A stretch of DNA of 26,615 bases, from assembly GCA_900542875.1 (NCBI GenBank), contig UQPH01000021.1, positions 1 through 26,615 on the forward strand. Reading direction: 5' to 3'. Below the pieces are notes generated by a model. That model did not search any database and was not told the DNA's origin. It saw only the letters and a list, made by a program, of their open reading frames with translations. Each line of letters starts with the position of its first letter. Position 1 is the stretch's first letter. Shown here piece after piece: positions 6,541 to 14,024 of this stretch. The position numbers and the translations under genes are program-made. This DNA comes from an uncultured Eubacterium sp. (GTDB lineage Bacteria; Bacillota; Clostridia; Oscillospirales; Acutalibacteraceae).

Positions 6541-7116
6541 ATGCCAAGTACAGTAGTTCTTGAAAAGAAAAAGCAACAAGTAGCCGAACTTGCAGACAGA
6601 CTCAAAGGTTCTTGCGCAGGCGTAGTAGTTGACTACAAGGGTATCAATGTTGAGGACGATACAAAGCTCAGAAAAGAGCTTCGTGAAGCCGGCGTTGTTT
6701 ACACAGTAGTTAAGAATTCTGTTCTTAAGCGTGCGGCTGAGAATGTCGGTCTTGAAATTGACTCAACAGTAGTAGAGGGTACAACAGCAGTTGCAACAAG
6801 CGAAAGCGATTATGTAGCAGCAGCTCGTATCTTAAACAAATACGCTGAGACAAACAACAATTTCACAATTAAGACAGGTTATCTTGACGGTAAGGTAATT
6901 GCTAACGACGAGGTTGTAGCACTTGCTAAGTTGCCATCAAGAGAGGCTCTTCTTGCACAAATCGCAAGCGTTGTTGTTGAACCAATCGCTTGTATCGCTC
7001 GTGCAGTAAATGCACTTGAGGAAAAGGGCGGCGCTCAGGCTGTCGCACAGGAGGCTCCGGCTGAAGCTCCCGCAGAGGAAGCAACCGAAGCACCGGCTGA
7101 AGAATCAGCAGAATAA
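6541..7116 (+). CDS. rplJ: Ribosomal protein uL10 with acidic C-terminal tail
   Basis: A 191-residue stalk-base protein that anchors L7/L12 dimers to 23S rRNA and represses its own operon through the leader upstream. The N-terminus (VLEKKKQQVAELADRLKGS) and LREAGVVYTVVKNSVLKRA are typical. The usual protein is about 165-175 residues; here an Ala/Pro/Glu-rich, negatively charged tail of about 25 residues follows the L12-binding helix. TGGAGGT lies 8 bases before ATG 6541. rplL starts 34 bases after the stop, so both are made from one mRNA. Confidence 0.97.
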   Translation: MPSTVVLEKKKQQVAELADRLKGSCAGVVVDYKGINVEDDTKLRKELREAGVVYTVVKNSVLKRAAENVGLEIDSTVVEGTTAVATSESDYVAAARILNKYAETNNNFTIKTGYLDGKVIANDEVVALAKLPSREALLAQIASVVVEPIACIARAVNALEEKGGAQAVAQEAPAEAPAEEATEAPAEESAE

Positions 7117-7150
7117 TAAAAACTAATTCTAATTTACGGAGGAAATAATT

Positions 7151-7528
7151 ATGGCATCAGAGAAAATCACAGCTATCGTAGATTCAATCGCAGAACTTAC
7201 AGTTCTCGAGCTTAAAGAACTCAAAGAAACAATCGAGGAAACATTTGGCGTAACTGCAGCAGCAGTAGCAGTAGCAGCAGCTCCGGCAGAAGGCGGCGCA
7301 GCAGCAGCTGAGGAAAAGACTGAATTTGATGTAGTTCTTACAGACGTAGGCGCTAACAAGATTCAGGTTATCAAGGCTGTTCGTGAGGCTACTGGTCTTG
7401 GCCTTAAGGAAGCAAAGGCTATCGTTGACGGCGCTCCTGCAACAGTTAAGGAAGCTATGCCGACAGCTGACGCTGAGGCTCTTAAGGAAGCTCTTACAGC
7501 AGCAGGCGCAACTTGCGAACTCAAGTAA
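7151..7528 (+). CDS. rplL: Ribosomal protein bL12 (L7/L12)
   Basis: A 125-residue multicopy stalk protein that recruits translational GTPases. The N-terminal dimerisation domain (1-32) is followed by an Ala-rich hinge (about 35-58) and the conserved C-terminal domain EFDVVLTDVGANKIQVIK...GLGLKEAKAIVDGAP...LKEALTAAGATCELK. Length is standard. ACGGAGGA precedes ATG 7151. A strong terminator follows, and rpoB, the usual neighbour in this group, does not come next. Confidence 0.98.
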   Translation: MASEKITAIVDSIAELTVLELKELKETIEETFGVTAAAVAVAAAPAEGGAAAAEEKTEFDVVLTDVGANKIQVIKAVREATGLGLKEAKAIVDGAPATVKEAMPTADAEALKEALTAAGATCELK

Positions 7529-7555
7529 TTTAGTTCTACTAAATCCATAATTTAT

Positions 7556-7586
7556 AGGATCGTTCTTTTTGAACGGTCCTTTTTTC
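7556..7586 (+). terminator. Terminator of rplJ-rplL
   Basis: AGGATCGTTC (7556-7565), loop TTTTT, GAACGGTCCT (7571-7580), then a T run. A 10-pair stem with one G-T pair. The rest of the gap to 7715 is AT-rich with nothing recognisable. Confidence 0.92.
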
Positions 7587-7715
7587 TTTGCAAAAAAACA
7601 ATTTTGCCGTTCATATTTGTATACAAGGACTTGTATATTTGAATATGCAATGTTATTCCTGTTGTATCTATTTATGAACAGAGTGTAAATCTCATATTAA
7701 GGGCACATCAACATA

Positions 7716-7744
7716 TTGAAAATATCGTCGAAATATGGTATAAT
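7716..7744 (+). promoter_or_regulatory. Promoter of the NfeD-stomatin pair
   Basis: TTGAAA (7716-7721), 17-base spacer, TATAAT (7739-7744) with TGG extension (7736-7738). The expected start near 7751 makes the upstream ATG at 7756 implausible as a start codon and supports TTG 7795. Confidence 0.8.
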
Positions 7745-7794
7745 TAACACAACATATGGAAATCATATGTAATCTGTTTTCGGAGGTGAGAGCG

Positions 7795-8256
7795 TTGAAT
7801 GCTTATACTATGTATATTGTGTGGGCTGCGGCTATAATAGGCTTTGCAATTCTTGAGGGGATAACATTTCAGCTTGTGTCCATATGGTTTGTGTTCGGTT
7901 CGCTTGCCGCATTCATAGCGTCCTTGCTCGGAGCGTCTGTTACCGTGCAGGTGATAGTATGGCTCGTTGTGTCTGTACTTGCACTTGCGATAACGAGACC
8001 TATTGTAAAAAAGAAACTCACGGCAAAGATTCAGCCTACTAACGCAGACAGGTGTATCGGCAGTGATGTAACCGTTCTTGAAACTATTGATAACGCTCGT
8101 TCTGTCGGGCAGGTCAAGGTTGACGGAAAGGTTTGGAGTGCACGAAGTCTTGACGGCGGAATTATCGAAGAAAACACCGTTGTTACTGTTAAAAAAATCG
8201 AAGGCGTAAAACTATTGGTCGCAAAAAAAATAACACATAATAATTTTAAGTTTTAA
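7795..8256 (+). CDS. NfeD-family membrane protein
   Basis: A 153-residue membrane protein. Two or three hydrophobic segments occupy about residues 5-65 (IVWAAAIIGFAILEGITFQ; IWFVFGSLAAFIASLLG; VIVWLVVSVLALAI), then a soluble C-terminal domain of the NfeD OB-fold type (about 80-150, IGSDVTVLETIDN...GQVKVDGKVWSARS). The frame opens at ATG 7756, but GGAGGTGAG at 7782-7790 sits 8 bases before an in-frame TTG at 7795, which is chosen. An ATG at 7799 is out of frame. It pairs with the stomatin gene 10 bases downstream, the classic NfeD-SPFH operon thought to organise membrane microdomains. The exact role is inferred. Confidence 0.9.
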   Translation: MNAYTMYIVWAAAIIGFAILEGITFQLVSIWFVFGSLAAFIASLLGASVTVQVIVWLVVSVLALAITRPIVKKKLTAKIQPTNADRCIGSDVTVLETIDNARSVGQVKVDGKVWSARSLDGGIIEENTVVTVKKIEGVKLLVAKKITHNNFKF

Positions 8257-8266
8257 GGAGAAAAAT

Positions 8267-9190
8267 ATGAAACTTGCAATAATTTTATTCATTCTTATAT
8301 TGGCAATTCTTGCTCTTGTGCTTGCAAATATCAGGGTAGTGCCGCAGTCAAAGGCATTCGTTATTGAACGTCTCGGCACATATTATTCAACCTGGCAAAC
8401 AGGACTTCATGTAAAGGTTCCGTTCATCGACAGAATTGCAAAGGTCGTTTCGCTTAAAGAGCAGGTTGTGGACTTCAAGCCTCAGCCGGTTATTACAAAG
8501 GATAATGTAACCATGCAGATAGACACCGTTGTGTTCTATCAAATCACAGACCCGAAACTCTACTGTTACGGTGTTGAAAGCCCGATTTCCGCTATCGAAA
8601 ATCTTTCGGCAACAACTTTGCGTAACATAATAGGTGAACTTGAACTCGATTCAACCCTTACCTCCCGTGATACAATTAATGCAAAAATCAGAGTAATCCT
8701 TGATGAAGCAACAGACCCGTGGGGTATTAAGGTTAACCGTGTAGAACTTAAAAACATTATTCCGCCACGTGAAATTCAGGACGCAATGGAAAAGCAGATG
8801 AAAGCGGAGCGTGAGCGTAGAGAGGCTATCCTGCGTGCCGAAGGTGAAAAACAGTCCAGAATCCTCGTTGCCGAGGGTCACAAGGAATCCAAAATTCTTG
8901 AAGCGGAGGCAGAAAAACAGTCTGCAATTCTTCGTGCAGAGGCTGTAAAAGAGGCAAAAATTCGCGAGGCTGAAGGTGAAGCAGAGGCAATCGCAAAGGT
9001 TCAGAGTGCAAATGCCGATGCAATTAAGATGCTCAACGACGCTAATGCAAACGATGCCGTGCTCAGACTTAAGGCACTCGAGGCATTCGCCAAGGCTGCC
9101 GACGGACAGGCAACGAAGATTATTATTCCGTCAGAAATTCAGTCTGCTGCGGGACTTGCCGAAGGCATTATTCAGTCCGTAAAAAAATAA
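8267..9190 (+). CDS. SPFH/Band 7 (stomatin/prohibitin-like) membrane scaffold protein
   Basis: A 307-residue protein with one N-terminal membrane anchor (residues about 2-22) and a Band 7 domain starting VPQSKAFVIERLGTYYSTWQ. TGLHVKVPFIDRI, VITKDNVTMQIDTVVFYQI and the DPWGIKVNRVELKNI segment identify the stomatin/QmcA branch. A long Ala/Glu/Lys/Arg-rich coiled coil (about 170-250) has repeated AEGEKQ/AEAEKQ units, then an oligomerising Ala-rich C-terminus. AAGGAG lies 8 bases before ATG 8267. These proteins form large rings in lipid microdomains; the NfeD gene immediately upstream is its standard partner. Confidence 0.95.
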   Translation: MKLAIILFILILAILALVLANIRVVPQSKAFVIERLGTYYSTWQTGLHVKVPFIDRIAKVVSLKEQVVDFKPQPVITKDNVTMQIDTVVFYQITDPKLYCYGVESPISAIENLSATTLRNIIGELELDSTLTSRDTINAKIRVILDEATDPWGIKVNRVELKNIIPPREIQDAMEKQMKAERERREAILRAEGEKQSRILVAEGHKESKILEAEAEKQSAILRAEAVKEAKIREAEGEAEAIAKVQSANADAIKMLNDANANDAVLRLKALEAFAKAADGQATKIIIPSEIQSAAGLAEGIIQSVKK

Positions 9191-9217
9191 ACAATTAATT
9201 TATAACGCTTAGATTTT

Positions 9218-9251
9218 CGGAGATGGGTCGCTTGACTTATCTCCGTTTTTC
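9218..9251 (+). terminator. Terminator of the NfeD-stomatin pair
   Basis: CGGAGAT (9218-9224), 14-base loop, ATCTCCG (9239-9245), TTTTTC. The loop contains the -35 box of the next gene's promoter. Confidence 0.82.
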
Positions 9252-9260
9252 TGTTATGCT
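9232..9260 (+). promoter_or_regulatory. Promoter of the first MATE gene, nested in a terminator
   Basis: TTGACT (9232-9237), 17-base spacer, TATGCT (9255-9260) with TGT extension (9252-9254). The -35 box lies in the loop, and the spacer covers the 3' arm and T run, of the preceding terminator. Confidence 0.7.
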
Positions 9261-9300
9261 TATTAGACTGTAACAGAGTTTTATGAGGAGTATTGATATT

Positions 9301-10656
9301 TTGAAGATAAAGATTTCCGATCATTTTAATTTCGTTAAGTTGATTAGATTTACCTTTCCGTCAATCGTTATGATGGTGTTTACTTCTATTTACAGCGTTG
9401 TTGACGGCTTTTTTGTTTCTAATTTTACCGGCAAAACCCAGTTCGCCGCAGTTAATTTGATAATGCCTTTTTTGTTGCTTCTCGGTGTTGTAGGCTTTAT
9501 GTTCGGCACAGGCGGAAACGCCATTATCGCAAAAACTCAGGGCGAGGGTAAAACCGAAAGAGCGAATCAAATTTTTACCATGCTTGTTACTCTTACTGCG
9601 ATTGTCGGATTTATTTTGTTTGTCGCCGGTGAACTCACTATGCCGTGGATTGTTAAAACGCTTGGCGCAACCGAGGAAATGTACGATTATGCAGTGCTGT
9701 ACGGAAGAATAATATGTATCTCCGTTATGCCGTTTACTTTGCAGATTTTGTTCCAAAGTTTTTTACCCACAGCAGGCAAGCCGCATGTAGGACTTACTAT
9801 TACGGTAATAGCCGGAGTCACAAATATCATTTTGGACTTTCTTTTTGTAGGGATTTTTAAGTGGGGAATAGTAGGTGCAGCGGCGGCAACTGTAACGGGC
9901 GAATGTATAGGCGGTTTAGCTCCCGTTTTTTATTTTCTATCTAAAAACAGTTCCACTCTTAAGTTTTGCAAATTTAAGTTTGATTTCAAAGTTATAGGCA
10001 AAGCGTGTGTAAACGGTTCGTCGGAACTTATGACTAACGTGTCCACCTCAATAGTTAATATGATGTATAACGGACAACTTATGAAATTCTACGGTGAGGA
10101 CGGAGTTGCGGCATACGGAACGATTATGTATTTCAATTTTGTATTCGTTGCGGCATTTATCGGATATTCCATAGGCTCTGCTCCGATTGTGGGATACAAT
10201 TACGGTTCGGAGAATCATAAAGAATTGCAAAATATTTTTAAGAAAAGTATAGGTATTATTTTCGCTTTTTCTGTTGCCATCACTCTTGCGTCCGTTCTTC
10301 TTGCGGGTGCCGTGGCAAAGATATATGTAGGCTATGATGAGGGACTCTTTAATTTGACCGTAAAGGCTTTCAGGTTGTTTTCAACCTCATATTTGATAAT
10401 AGGTTTTAATATTTACGGCTCGGCGTTCTTTACCGCTCTTAATAACGGGCTCATAAGTGCTGTTATTTCTTTTTTGCGGACGCTCCTTTTCCAGATAGTT
10501 TGCGTGTATGCTCTGCCGCTTATCTTCGGAAACGGTGCCATTTGGCTGTCAATCACTGTTGCAGAGCTTTTAACTCTCGCTGTGACTCTCTCTATGATAT
10601 TTACCCAAAACGGCAAATATCACTATTTACCGCCGCTTAAATCACATACTGCATAA
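9301..10656 (+). CDS. MATE-family multidrug/Na+ antiporter (first copy)
   Basis: A 12-span membrane transporter of the MATE family, expected to export drugs or metabolites in exchange for Na+ or H+. From TTG 9301 it has 451 residues: KISDHFNFVKLIRFTFPSI, then VVDGFFVSNFTG and GTGGNAIIAKTQGEGK, which are typical of the clostridial MATE branch. The frame opens earlier at ATG 9283, but that ATG overlaps its own ribosome site: GAGGAG at 9285-9290 is correctly placed for TTG 9301, and homologous proteins usually start close to the KI(K)ISDHF segment (from memory). Monocistronic between two terminators. Substrate cannot be told from sequence. Confidence 0.92.
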   Translation: MKIKISDHFNFVKLIRFTFPSIVMMVFTSIYSVVDGFFVSNFTGKTQFAAVNLIMPFLLLLGVVGFMFGTGGNAIIAKTQGEGKTERANQIFTMLVTLTAIVGFILFVAGELTMPWIVKTLGATEEMYDYAVLYGRIICISVMPFTLQILFQSFLPTAGKPHVGLTITVIAGVTNIILDFLFVGIFKWGIVGAAAATVTGECIGGLAPVFYFLSKNSSTLKFCKFKFDFKVIGKACVNGSSELMTNVSTSIVNMMYNGQLMKFYGEDGVAAYGTIMYFNFVFVAAFIGYSIGSAPIVGYNYGSENHKELQNIFKKSIGIIFAFSVAITLASVLLAGAVAKIYVGYDEGLFNLTVKAFRLFSTSYLIIGFNIYGSAFFTALNNGLISAVISFLRTLLFQIVCVYALPLIFGNGAIWLSITVAELLTLAVTLSMIFTQNGKYHYLPPLKSHTA

Positions 10657-10660
10657 AAGC

Positions 10661-10696
10661 AAAAGACATCTGCCGATTTGACAGATGTCTTTTTTA
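10661..10696. terminator. Bidirectional terminator between convergent genes
   Basis: AAAAGACATCTG (10661-10672), 9-base loop, CAGATGTCTTTT (10682-10693), flanked by A and T runs. It serves the MATE gene on the plus strand and the DUF2207 gene ending at 10712 on the minus strand. Confidence 0.92.
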
Positions 10697-10711
10697 TTGT
10701 CGGTTATTCAA

Positions 10712-12493
10712 TTACCAGCTTCCGCCGCCACCGCCGCCGAAGCCGCCGCCCGAGAAGCCGCCACCGCCGCTCGAAAGTCCTCCTCCGCCCGACAGTCCGC
10801 TACCCGATGAAGATTGCGGTATTGAAATCATAGACCTTGTAACATTGGGCATTTGATTATGCATAAGATAGTACATAGTCATAGGAGTGAAAGTGTTACC
10901 GCAATACCAGTGCGGTCGCTCCAGCGTAATACCCTCAAAGTTCTTTATCCACTTGTCCGATACGCCGAGAACATATGCAAAGGGGAGAATGTCGTAGAAA
11001 TAACTCGGGTCGCTTTCAACGAGTGTCTCCAACTTTTCCTTTTCCGCCGTTTCGAGAAATATCTTAAAGCCGTTTATTTTCTGCTTTAGTTCGTGACCCA
11101 TATCGCTTCTTTGCCTGATAAAGAATGACATAACAAATGCGATAATACCGATTAAAACACCGACTGCACCTGCGATTGCATTTCCTCTGTCGGTCAATCC
11201 TATGCCTGCGATTTTAAGAGAAATGAATATTGATAAAATCGAGATAATCCAGCCGATTGCTCTTAACGCAAGAGACTTTTTATTAAATACTTTTTCTTTG
11301 CTTCCTGCCGCAAGACCGATAACGCCGTCGATTGTATTGTAAAATTCGTCCTCTAAATCGTCGGGCGATACGCAGTCGCTGCTCTTAAACAAGCCGCTGA
11401 AGAATTGGCGTTTCATATCGTCGCTTCCGTCGTATTTGCTTTTAATCTTTCTGATTTCGAGTTCGTTGGACTTGAATACCTTGCCTTTTTCTTTTTCGGT
11501 TATTTCAATATATCCCTCGTTTGCAAGTTCTATCAACAGTCCGATTGTGTCCTCTCGTGATAATTTTCCATTGTACCAAAGAGCAACCTCGGCGCTGTTT
11601 AAGCCCTCGGGCGGATAGAATTCCACTACATCAACTATCTTTTTATCTCTGCCGTGTTTGCTCCAAAGAAACAGTACTGCGAGCAGTGCAATGAGGGGAA
11701 CAGCCACGGTAAAGATAAGTTGCGCATAATATGACGAGTAGTTAAATGTAAAATATCCGTCGTCTAAAATTAAGGTTGCCGTCAAAGCCTCGCCCGGGTA
11801 AAGGGTTTTATATACCTTGCCTGTGATAAGATTATTGTTTACATTGTATTCAATCGAGTCGCCGGTGTTTGAGCCGTATTCGCCCAGGTAAAACGAAAGT
11901 TTATCTTTGCTGAAATTATCGTCCGGCATTGTGATTGAAAATGTGACGCCGTTGATGCAGGTGTCCCAGCCTGTGCCGATTAAATTATAATACAGAGCGT
12001 CAAAGCCGTCATTTGTATCTCTGCCCATACTGAAGGTATAGGATATTGTATAGTCCTTTAATCCGCTGAGCCTTTGGTCGGGGTCGCCGATTTGAATAAC
12101 ATAGTTGTCGCCGTCAATGTATTTGTCATATAATCCCTCTGCCTTTACGTTGCTGACAGAGCAGTTCACTTTTTTATACGAGCCGTCCGACTGCTTTATT
12201 CTGTTTACGATAGGAATGTATCTGTAAATGCCATGCTTAGGCGTGTTGAAAAATGCGGTTATGTCCTCGGTGACAGACAAAGTATTGTCCTTATTCACCG
12301 TTACATCTATGTTGTATGAACGAATTATATAGTCATACTGAGAATAGTCATTGTATTCGTTATCGTTGACATAGCTGACATATTCCGCATAGTCCGCATC
12401 ATCTGTATAATCTGCGGCATATGCTGTTATCGGCGTCGTTATACTGAGAATAAAGCAAAGCGAAATTAATATTGCATTAATGTGCTTTTTCAT
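10712..12493 (-). CDS. DUF2207-family membrane protein with Gly-rich tail
   Basis: A 593-residue predicted membrane protein. A signal peptide ends near ITAYAA (residues 1-27). An extracytoplasmic DUF2207 domain (about 50-255) includes YIIRSYNIDVTVNKDNTLSV and GIYRYIPIVNR. A membrane span at about 260-280 is followed by a cytoplasmic winged-helix-like part (AEVALWYNGKLSREDTIGLLIELANEGYIEI), two more spans near 410-460, and a C-terminal Gly/Ser-rich tail ending GGGGGSW (about 565-593). ATG 12493 shares a base with the LemA stop (TAATG), so translation is coupled. LemA-DUF2207 pairs recur in bacteria but have no settled function; an envelope role is inferred. Confidence 0.9.
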   Translation of the reverse strand: MKKHINAILISLCFILSITTPITAYAADYTDDADYAEYVSYVNDNEYNDYSQYDYIIRSYNIDVTVNKDNTLSVTEDITAFFNTPKHGIYRYIPIVNRIKQSDGSYKKVNCSVSNVKAEGLYDKYIDGDNYVIQIGDPDQRLSGLKDYTISYTFSMGRDTNDGFDALYYNLIGTGWDTCINGVTFSITMPDDNFSKDKLSFYLGEYGSNTGDSIEYNVNNNLITGKVYKTLYPGEALTATLILDDGYFTFNYSSYYAQLIFTVAVPLIALLAVLFLWSKHGRDKKIVDVVEFYPPEGLNSAEVALWYNGKLSREDTIGLLIELANEGYIEITEKEKGKVFKSNELEIRKIKSKYDGSDDMKRQFFSGLFKSSDCVSPDDLEDEFYNTIDGVIGLAAGSKEKVFNKKSLALRAIGWIISILSIFISLKIAGIGLTDRGNAIAGAVGVLIGIIAFVMSFFIRQRSDMGHELKQKINGFKIFLETAEKEKLETLVESDPSYFYDILPFAYVLGVSDKWIKNFEGITLERPHWYCGNTFTPMTMYYLMHNQMPNVTRSMISIPQSSSGSGLSGGGGLSSGGGGFSGGGFGGGGGGSW

Positions 12494-13059
12494 TAAAATT
12501 CTACCTTTACAGCTTCTCTTTGTGCAGTATCCTCTACGATAAACATATCTCTCTTTTCAAATCGGAACATTGAAGCGACAATGCTTGAGGGGAACATTTG
12601 CGTGAGGTTATTGTACTGTTTAACCACTGCGTTGTAATACTTTCTTGCGTTTGCAATATCTTCCTCTGTTTTTTTAAGTTGTGCGCTTAAATCCATAAAG
12701 TTCTGGTTTGCTTTGAGGTCGGGGTACTGCTCCGCAACTACATTGAGGCTTTTTATTGCAGTTCCCAGTTCTGCGTTTGCCTGAAGTTTTTGCTGTGTGT
12801 TGAGTGAGGAATAGCCGTTATTTCTTGCGGCGATTACTTTTTCCAAGGTCTCTGCCTCGTGTTTTGCATAGCCCTTAACTGTTGATACAATGTTTGGAAT
12901 TAAATCCCATCTTTTCTTTAGGTAAACGTCCATTGTCGAAAAAGCCTCATCAACGGTGTTTCTCGATTTGATAAATTTGTTGTAAGTTGCAGCGATATAA
13001 ATTCCGATTATAACGATTATTGCGATTATAACGATTAAAACTATCATACCTGTTTTCAT
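12493..13059 (-). CDS. lemA: LemA-family membrane protein
   Basis: A 188-residue protein with an N-terminal span (about 4-24), then a helical bundle exposed to one face of the membrane. YNKFIKSRNTVDEAFSTMDVYLKKRWDLIPNIV (about 26-58), VIAARN, NFMDLSAQLKKTEEDIANARKYYN and YNNLTQMFPSSIVASMF are strong LemA-family marks. AAAGGAG precedes ATG 13059. It overlaps the DUF2207 gene by one base and lies 18 bases after the glycosyltransferase gene, so all three are probably one transcript. LemA proteins are linked to envelope processes and to Listeria antigen presentation, but no biochemical activity is established. Confidence 0.95.
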   Translation of the reverse strand: MKTGMIVLIVIIAIIVIIGIYIAATYNKFIKSRNTVDEAFSTMDVYLKKRWDLIPNIVSTVKGYAKHEAETLEKVIAARNNGYSSLNTQQKLQANAELGTAIKSLNVVAEQYPDLKANQNFMDLSAQLKKTEEDIANARKYYNAVVKQYNNLTQMFPSSIVASMFRFEKRDMFIVEDTAQREAVKVEF

Positions 13060-13077
13060 AAAATTACTCCTTTATGA

Positions 13078-14010
13078 TTATTTGTGAAGATGCTCTTTGA
13101 GTATATATATCGGTCTTTGTTTAACCTGAATATATACCTTTGACATATATTCTCCGAGTATTCCGAGCGAAAAAAGTTGCATTCCGCCGAGAAATAACAG
13201 CAGCACTATAATGGTTGCGTAGCCGGGTACGGCAATGCCGAATGCCAGTTTTTCTATAATTACCGCAATAATGTAAATTACAGACAGAAAAGCCGACAGC
13301 AGACCTAAAAATGTTGCAAGTCTGAGAGGAAATGTGGTAAATGAAATTATTCCGTCAATAGCATAGGAGAATAACTTTCTTGCTCCCCATTTTGTTTTGC
13401 CGGAGTGTCTTTCTTCTGCGGTGTAGGGGATATACTTTGTATTAAATCCGACAAAGCCGAATATGCCCTTTGAAAAGCGGTGGTACTCTCCCATTTGAAT
13501 TATGGCGTCTGCCACCTTTCTTTTCATAAGCCTGAAATCCGAGGCACCGTTTTTGAAGTCCGCTTTTGACGCTTTGTTTATTATTTTATAAAACACTGAT
13601 TTCATACAGCACATAAGTCGGCTTTCATGCCTTACTTTTTGATATGCCGTAACGCAGTCCGTATCTTCGTCGCTTTCCATTACTTCTAGCATTTGCAAAA
13701 CGACTTCGGGTCGCTGCTGCAAATCTGCATCGATTAGGCAGATTAAATCGCCTGTTGCATTGCTTATTCCGGCGTAAATCGCTGCTTCTTTGCCGAAATT
13801 TCTGCTCAGTGACAAAACCTGAATGTCGCATTTGCTTTGATTTTTGTACAGCCTTTTTAATATATGACATGTGCCGTCCGTGCTTCCGTCGTCAACAAAG
13901 ACAAATTCATAATCGTCTATCTTGCCGTCAAAAACCCTGACGGTTTCATCATACATTTTTTGAATGTTTCCCTCTTCGTTAAAGCAGGGAACAACCAGCG
14001 ATAACTTCAT
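13078..14010 (-). CDS. Family 2 membrane glycosyltransferase (DPM1/GtrB/CsbB-like)
   Basis: A 310-residue enzyme: a GT2 catalytic domain (1-225) with LSLVVPCFNEEGNI, VFVDDGSTDGT and the metal-binding LIDADLQQRPEVV, then SKGIFGFVGF and RHSGKTKWGARKLFSYAIDGI, and two membrane spans (about 228-252 and 262-290). This build is that of polyprenyl-phosphate glycosyltransferases, which load a sugar from a nucleotide donor onto undecaprenyl phosphate for later transfer outside the cell. AAAAGGACG precedes ATG 14010. The LCP gene ends 14 bases upstream, which suggests decoration of a wall glycopolymer; sugar and acceptor are unknown. Confidence 0.93.
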   Translation of the reverse strand: MKLSLVVPCFNEEGNIQKMYDETVRVFDGKIDDYEFVFVDDGSTDGTCHILKRLYKNQSKCDIQVLSLSRNFGKEAAIYAGISNATGDLICLIDADLQQRPEVVLQMLEVMESDEDTDCVTAYQKVRHESRLMCCMKSVFYKIINKASKADFKNGASDFRLMKRKVADAIIQMGEYHRFSKGIFGFVGFNTKYIPYTAEERHSGKTKWGARKLFSYAIDGIISFTTFPLRLATFLGLLSAFLSVIYIIAVIIEKLAFGIAVPGYATIIVLLLFLGGMQLFSLGILGEYMSKVYIQVKQRPIYILKEHLHK

Positions 14011-14024
14011 TTTGTATCGTCCTT

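Noticed and set aside
10712..10800. GCC-rich repeats as a structured DNA or regulatory repeat
   Set aside because: They are the codons of the Gly-rich tail of the DUF2207 protein, a common feature of that family.
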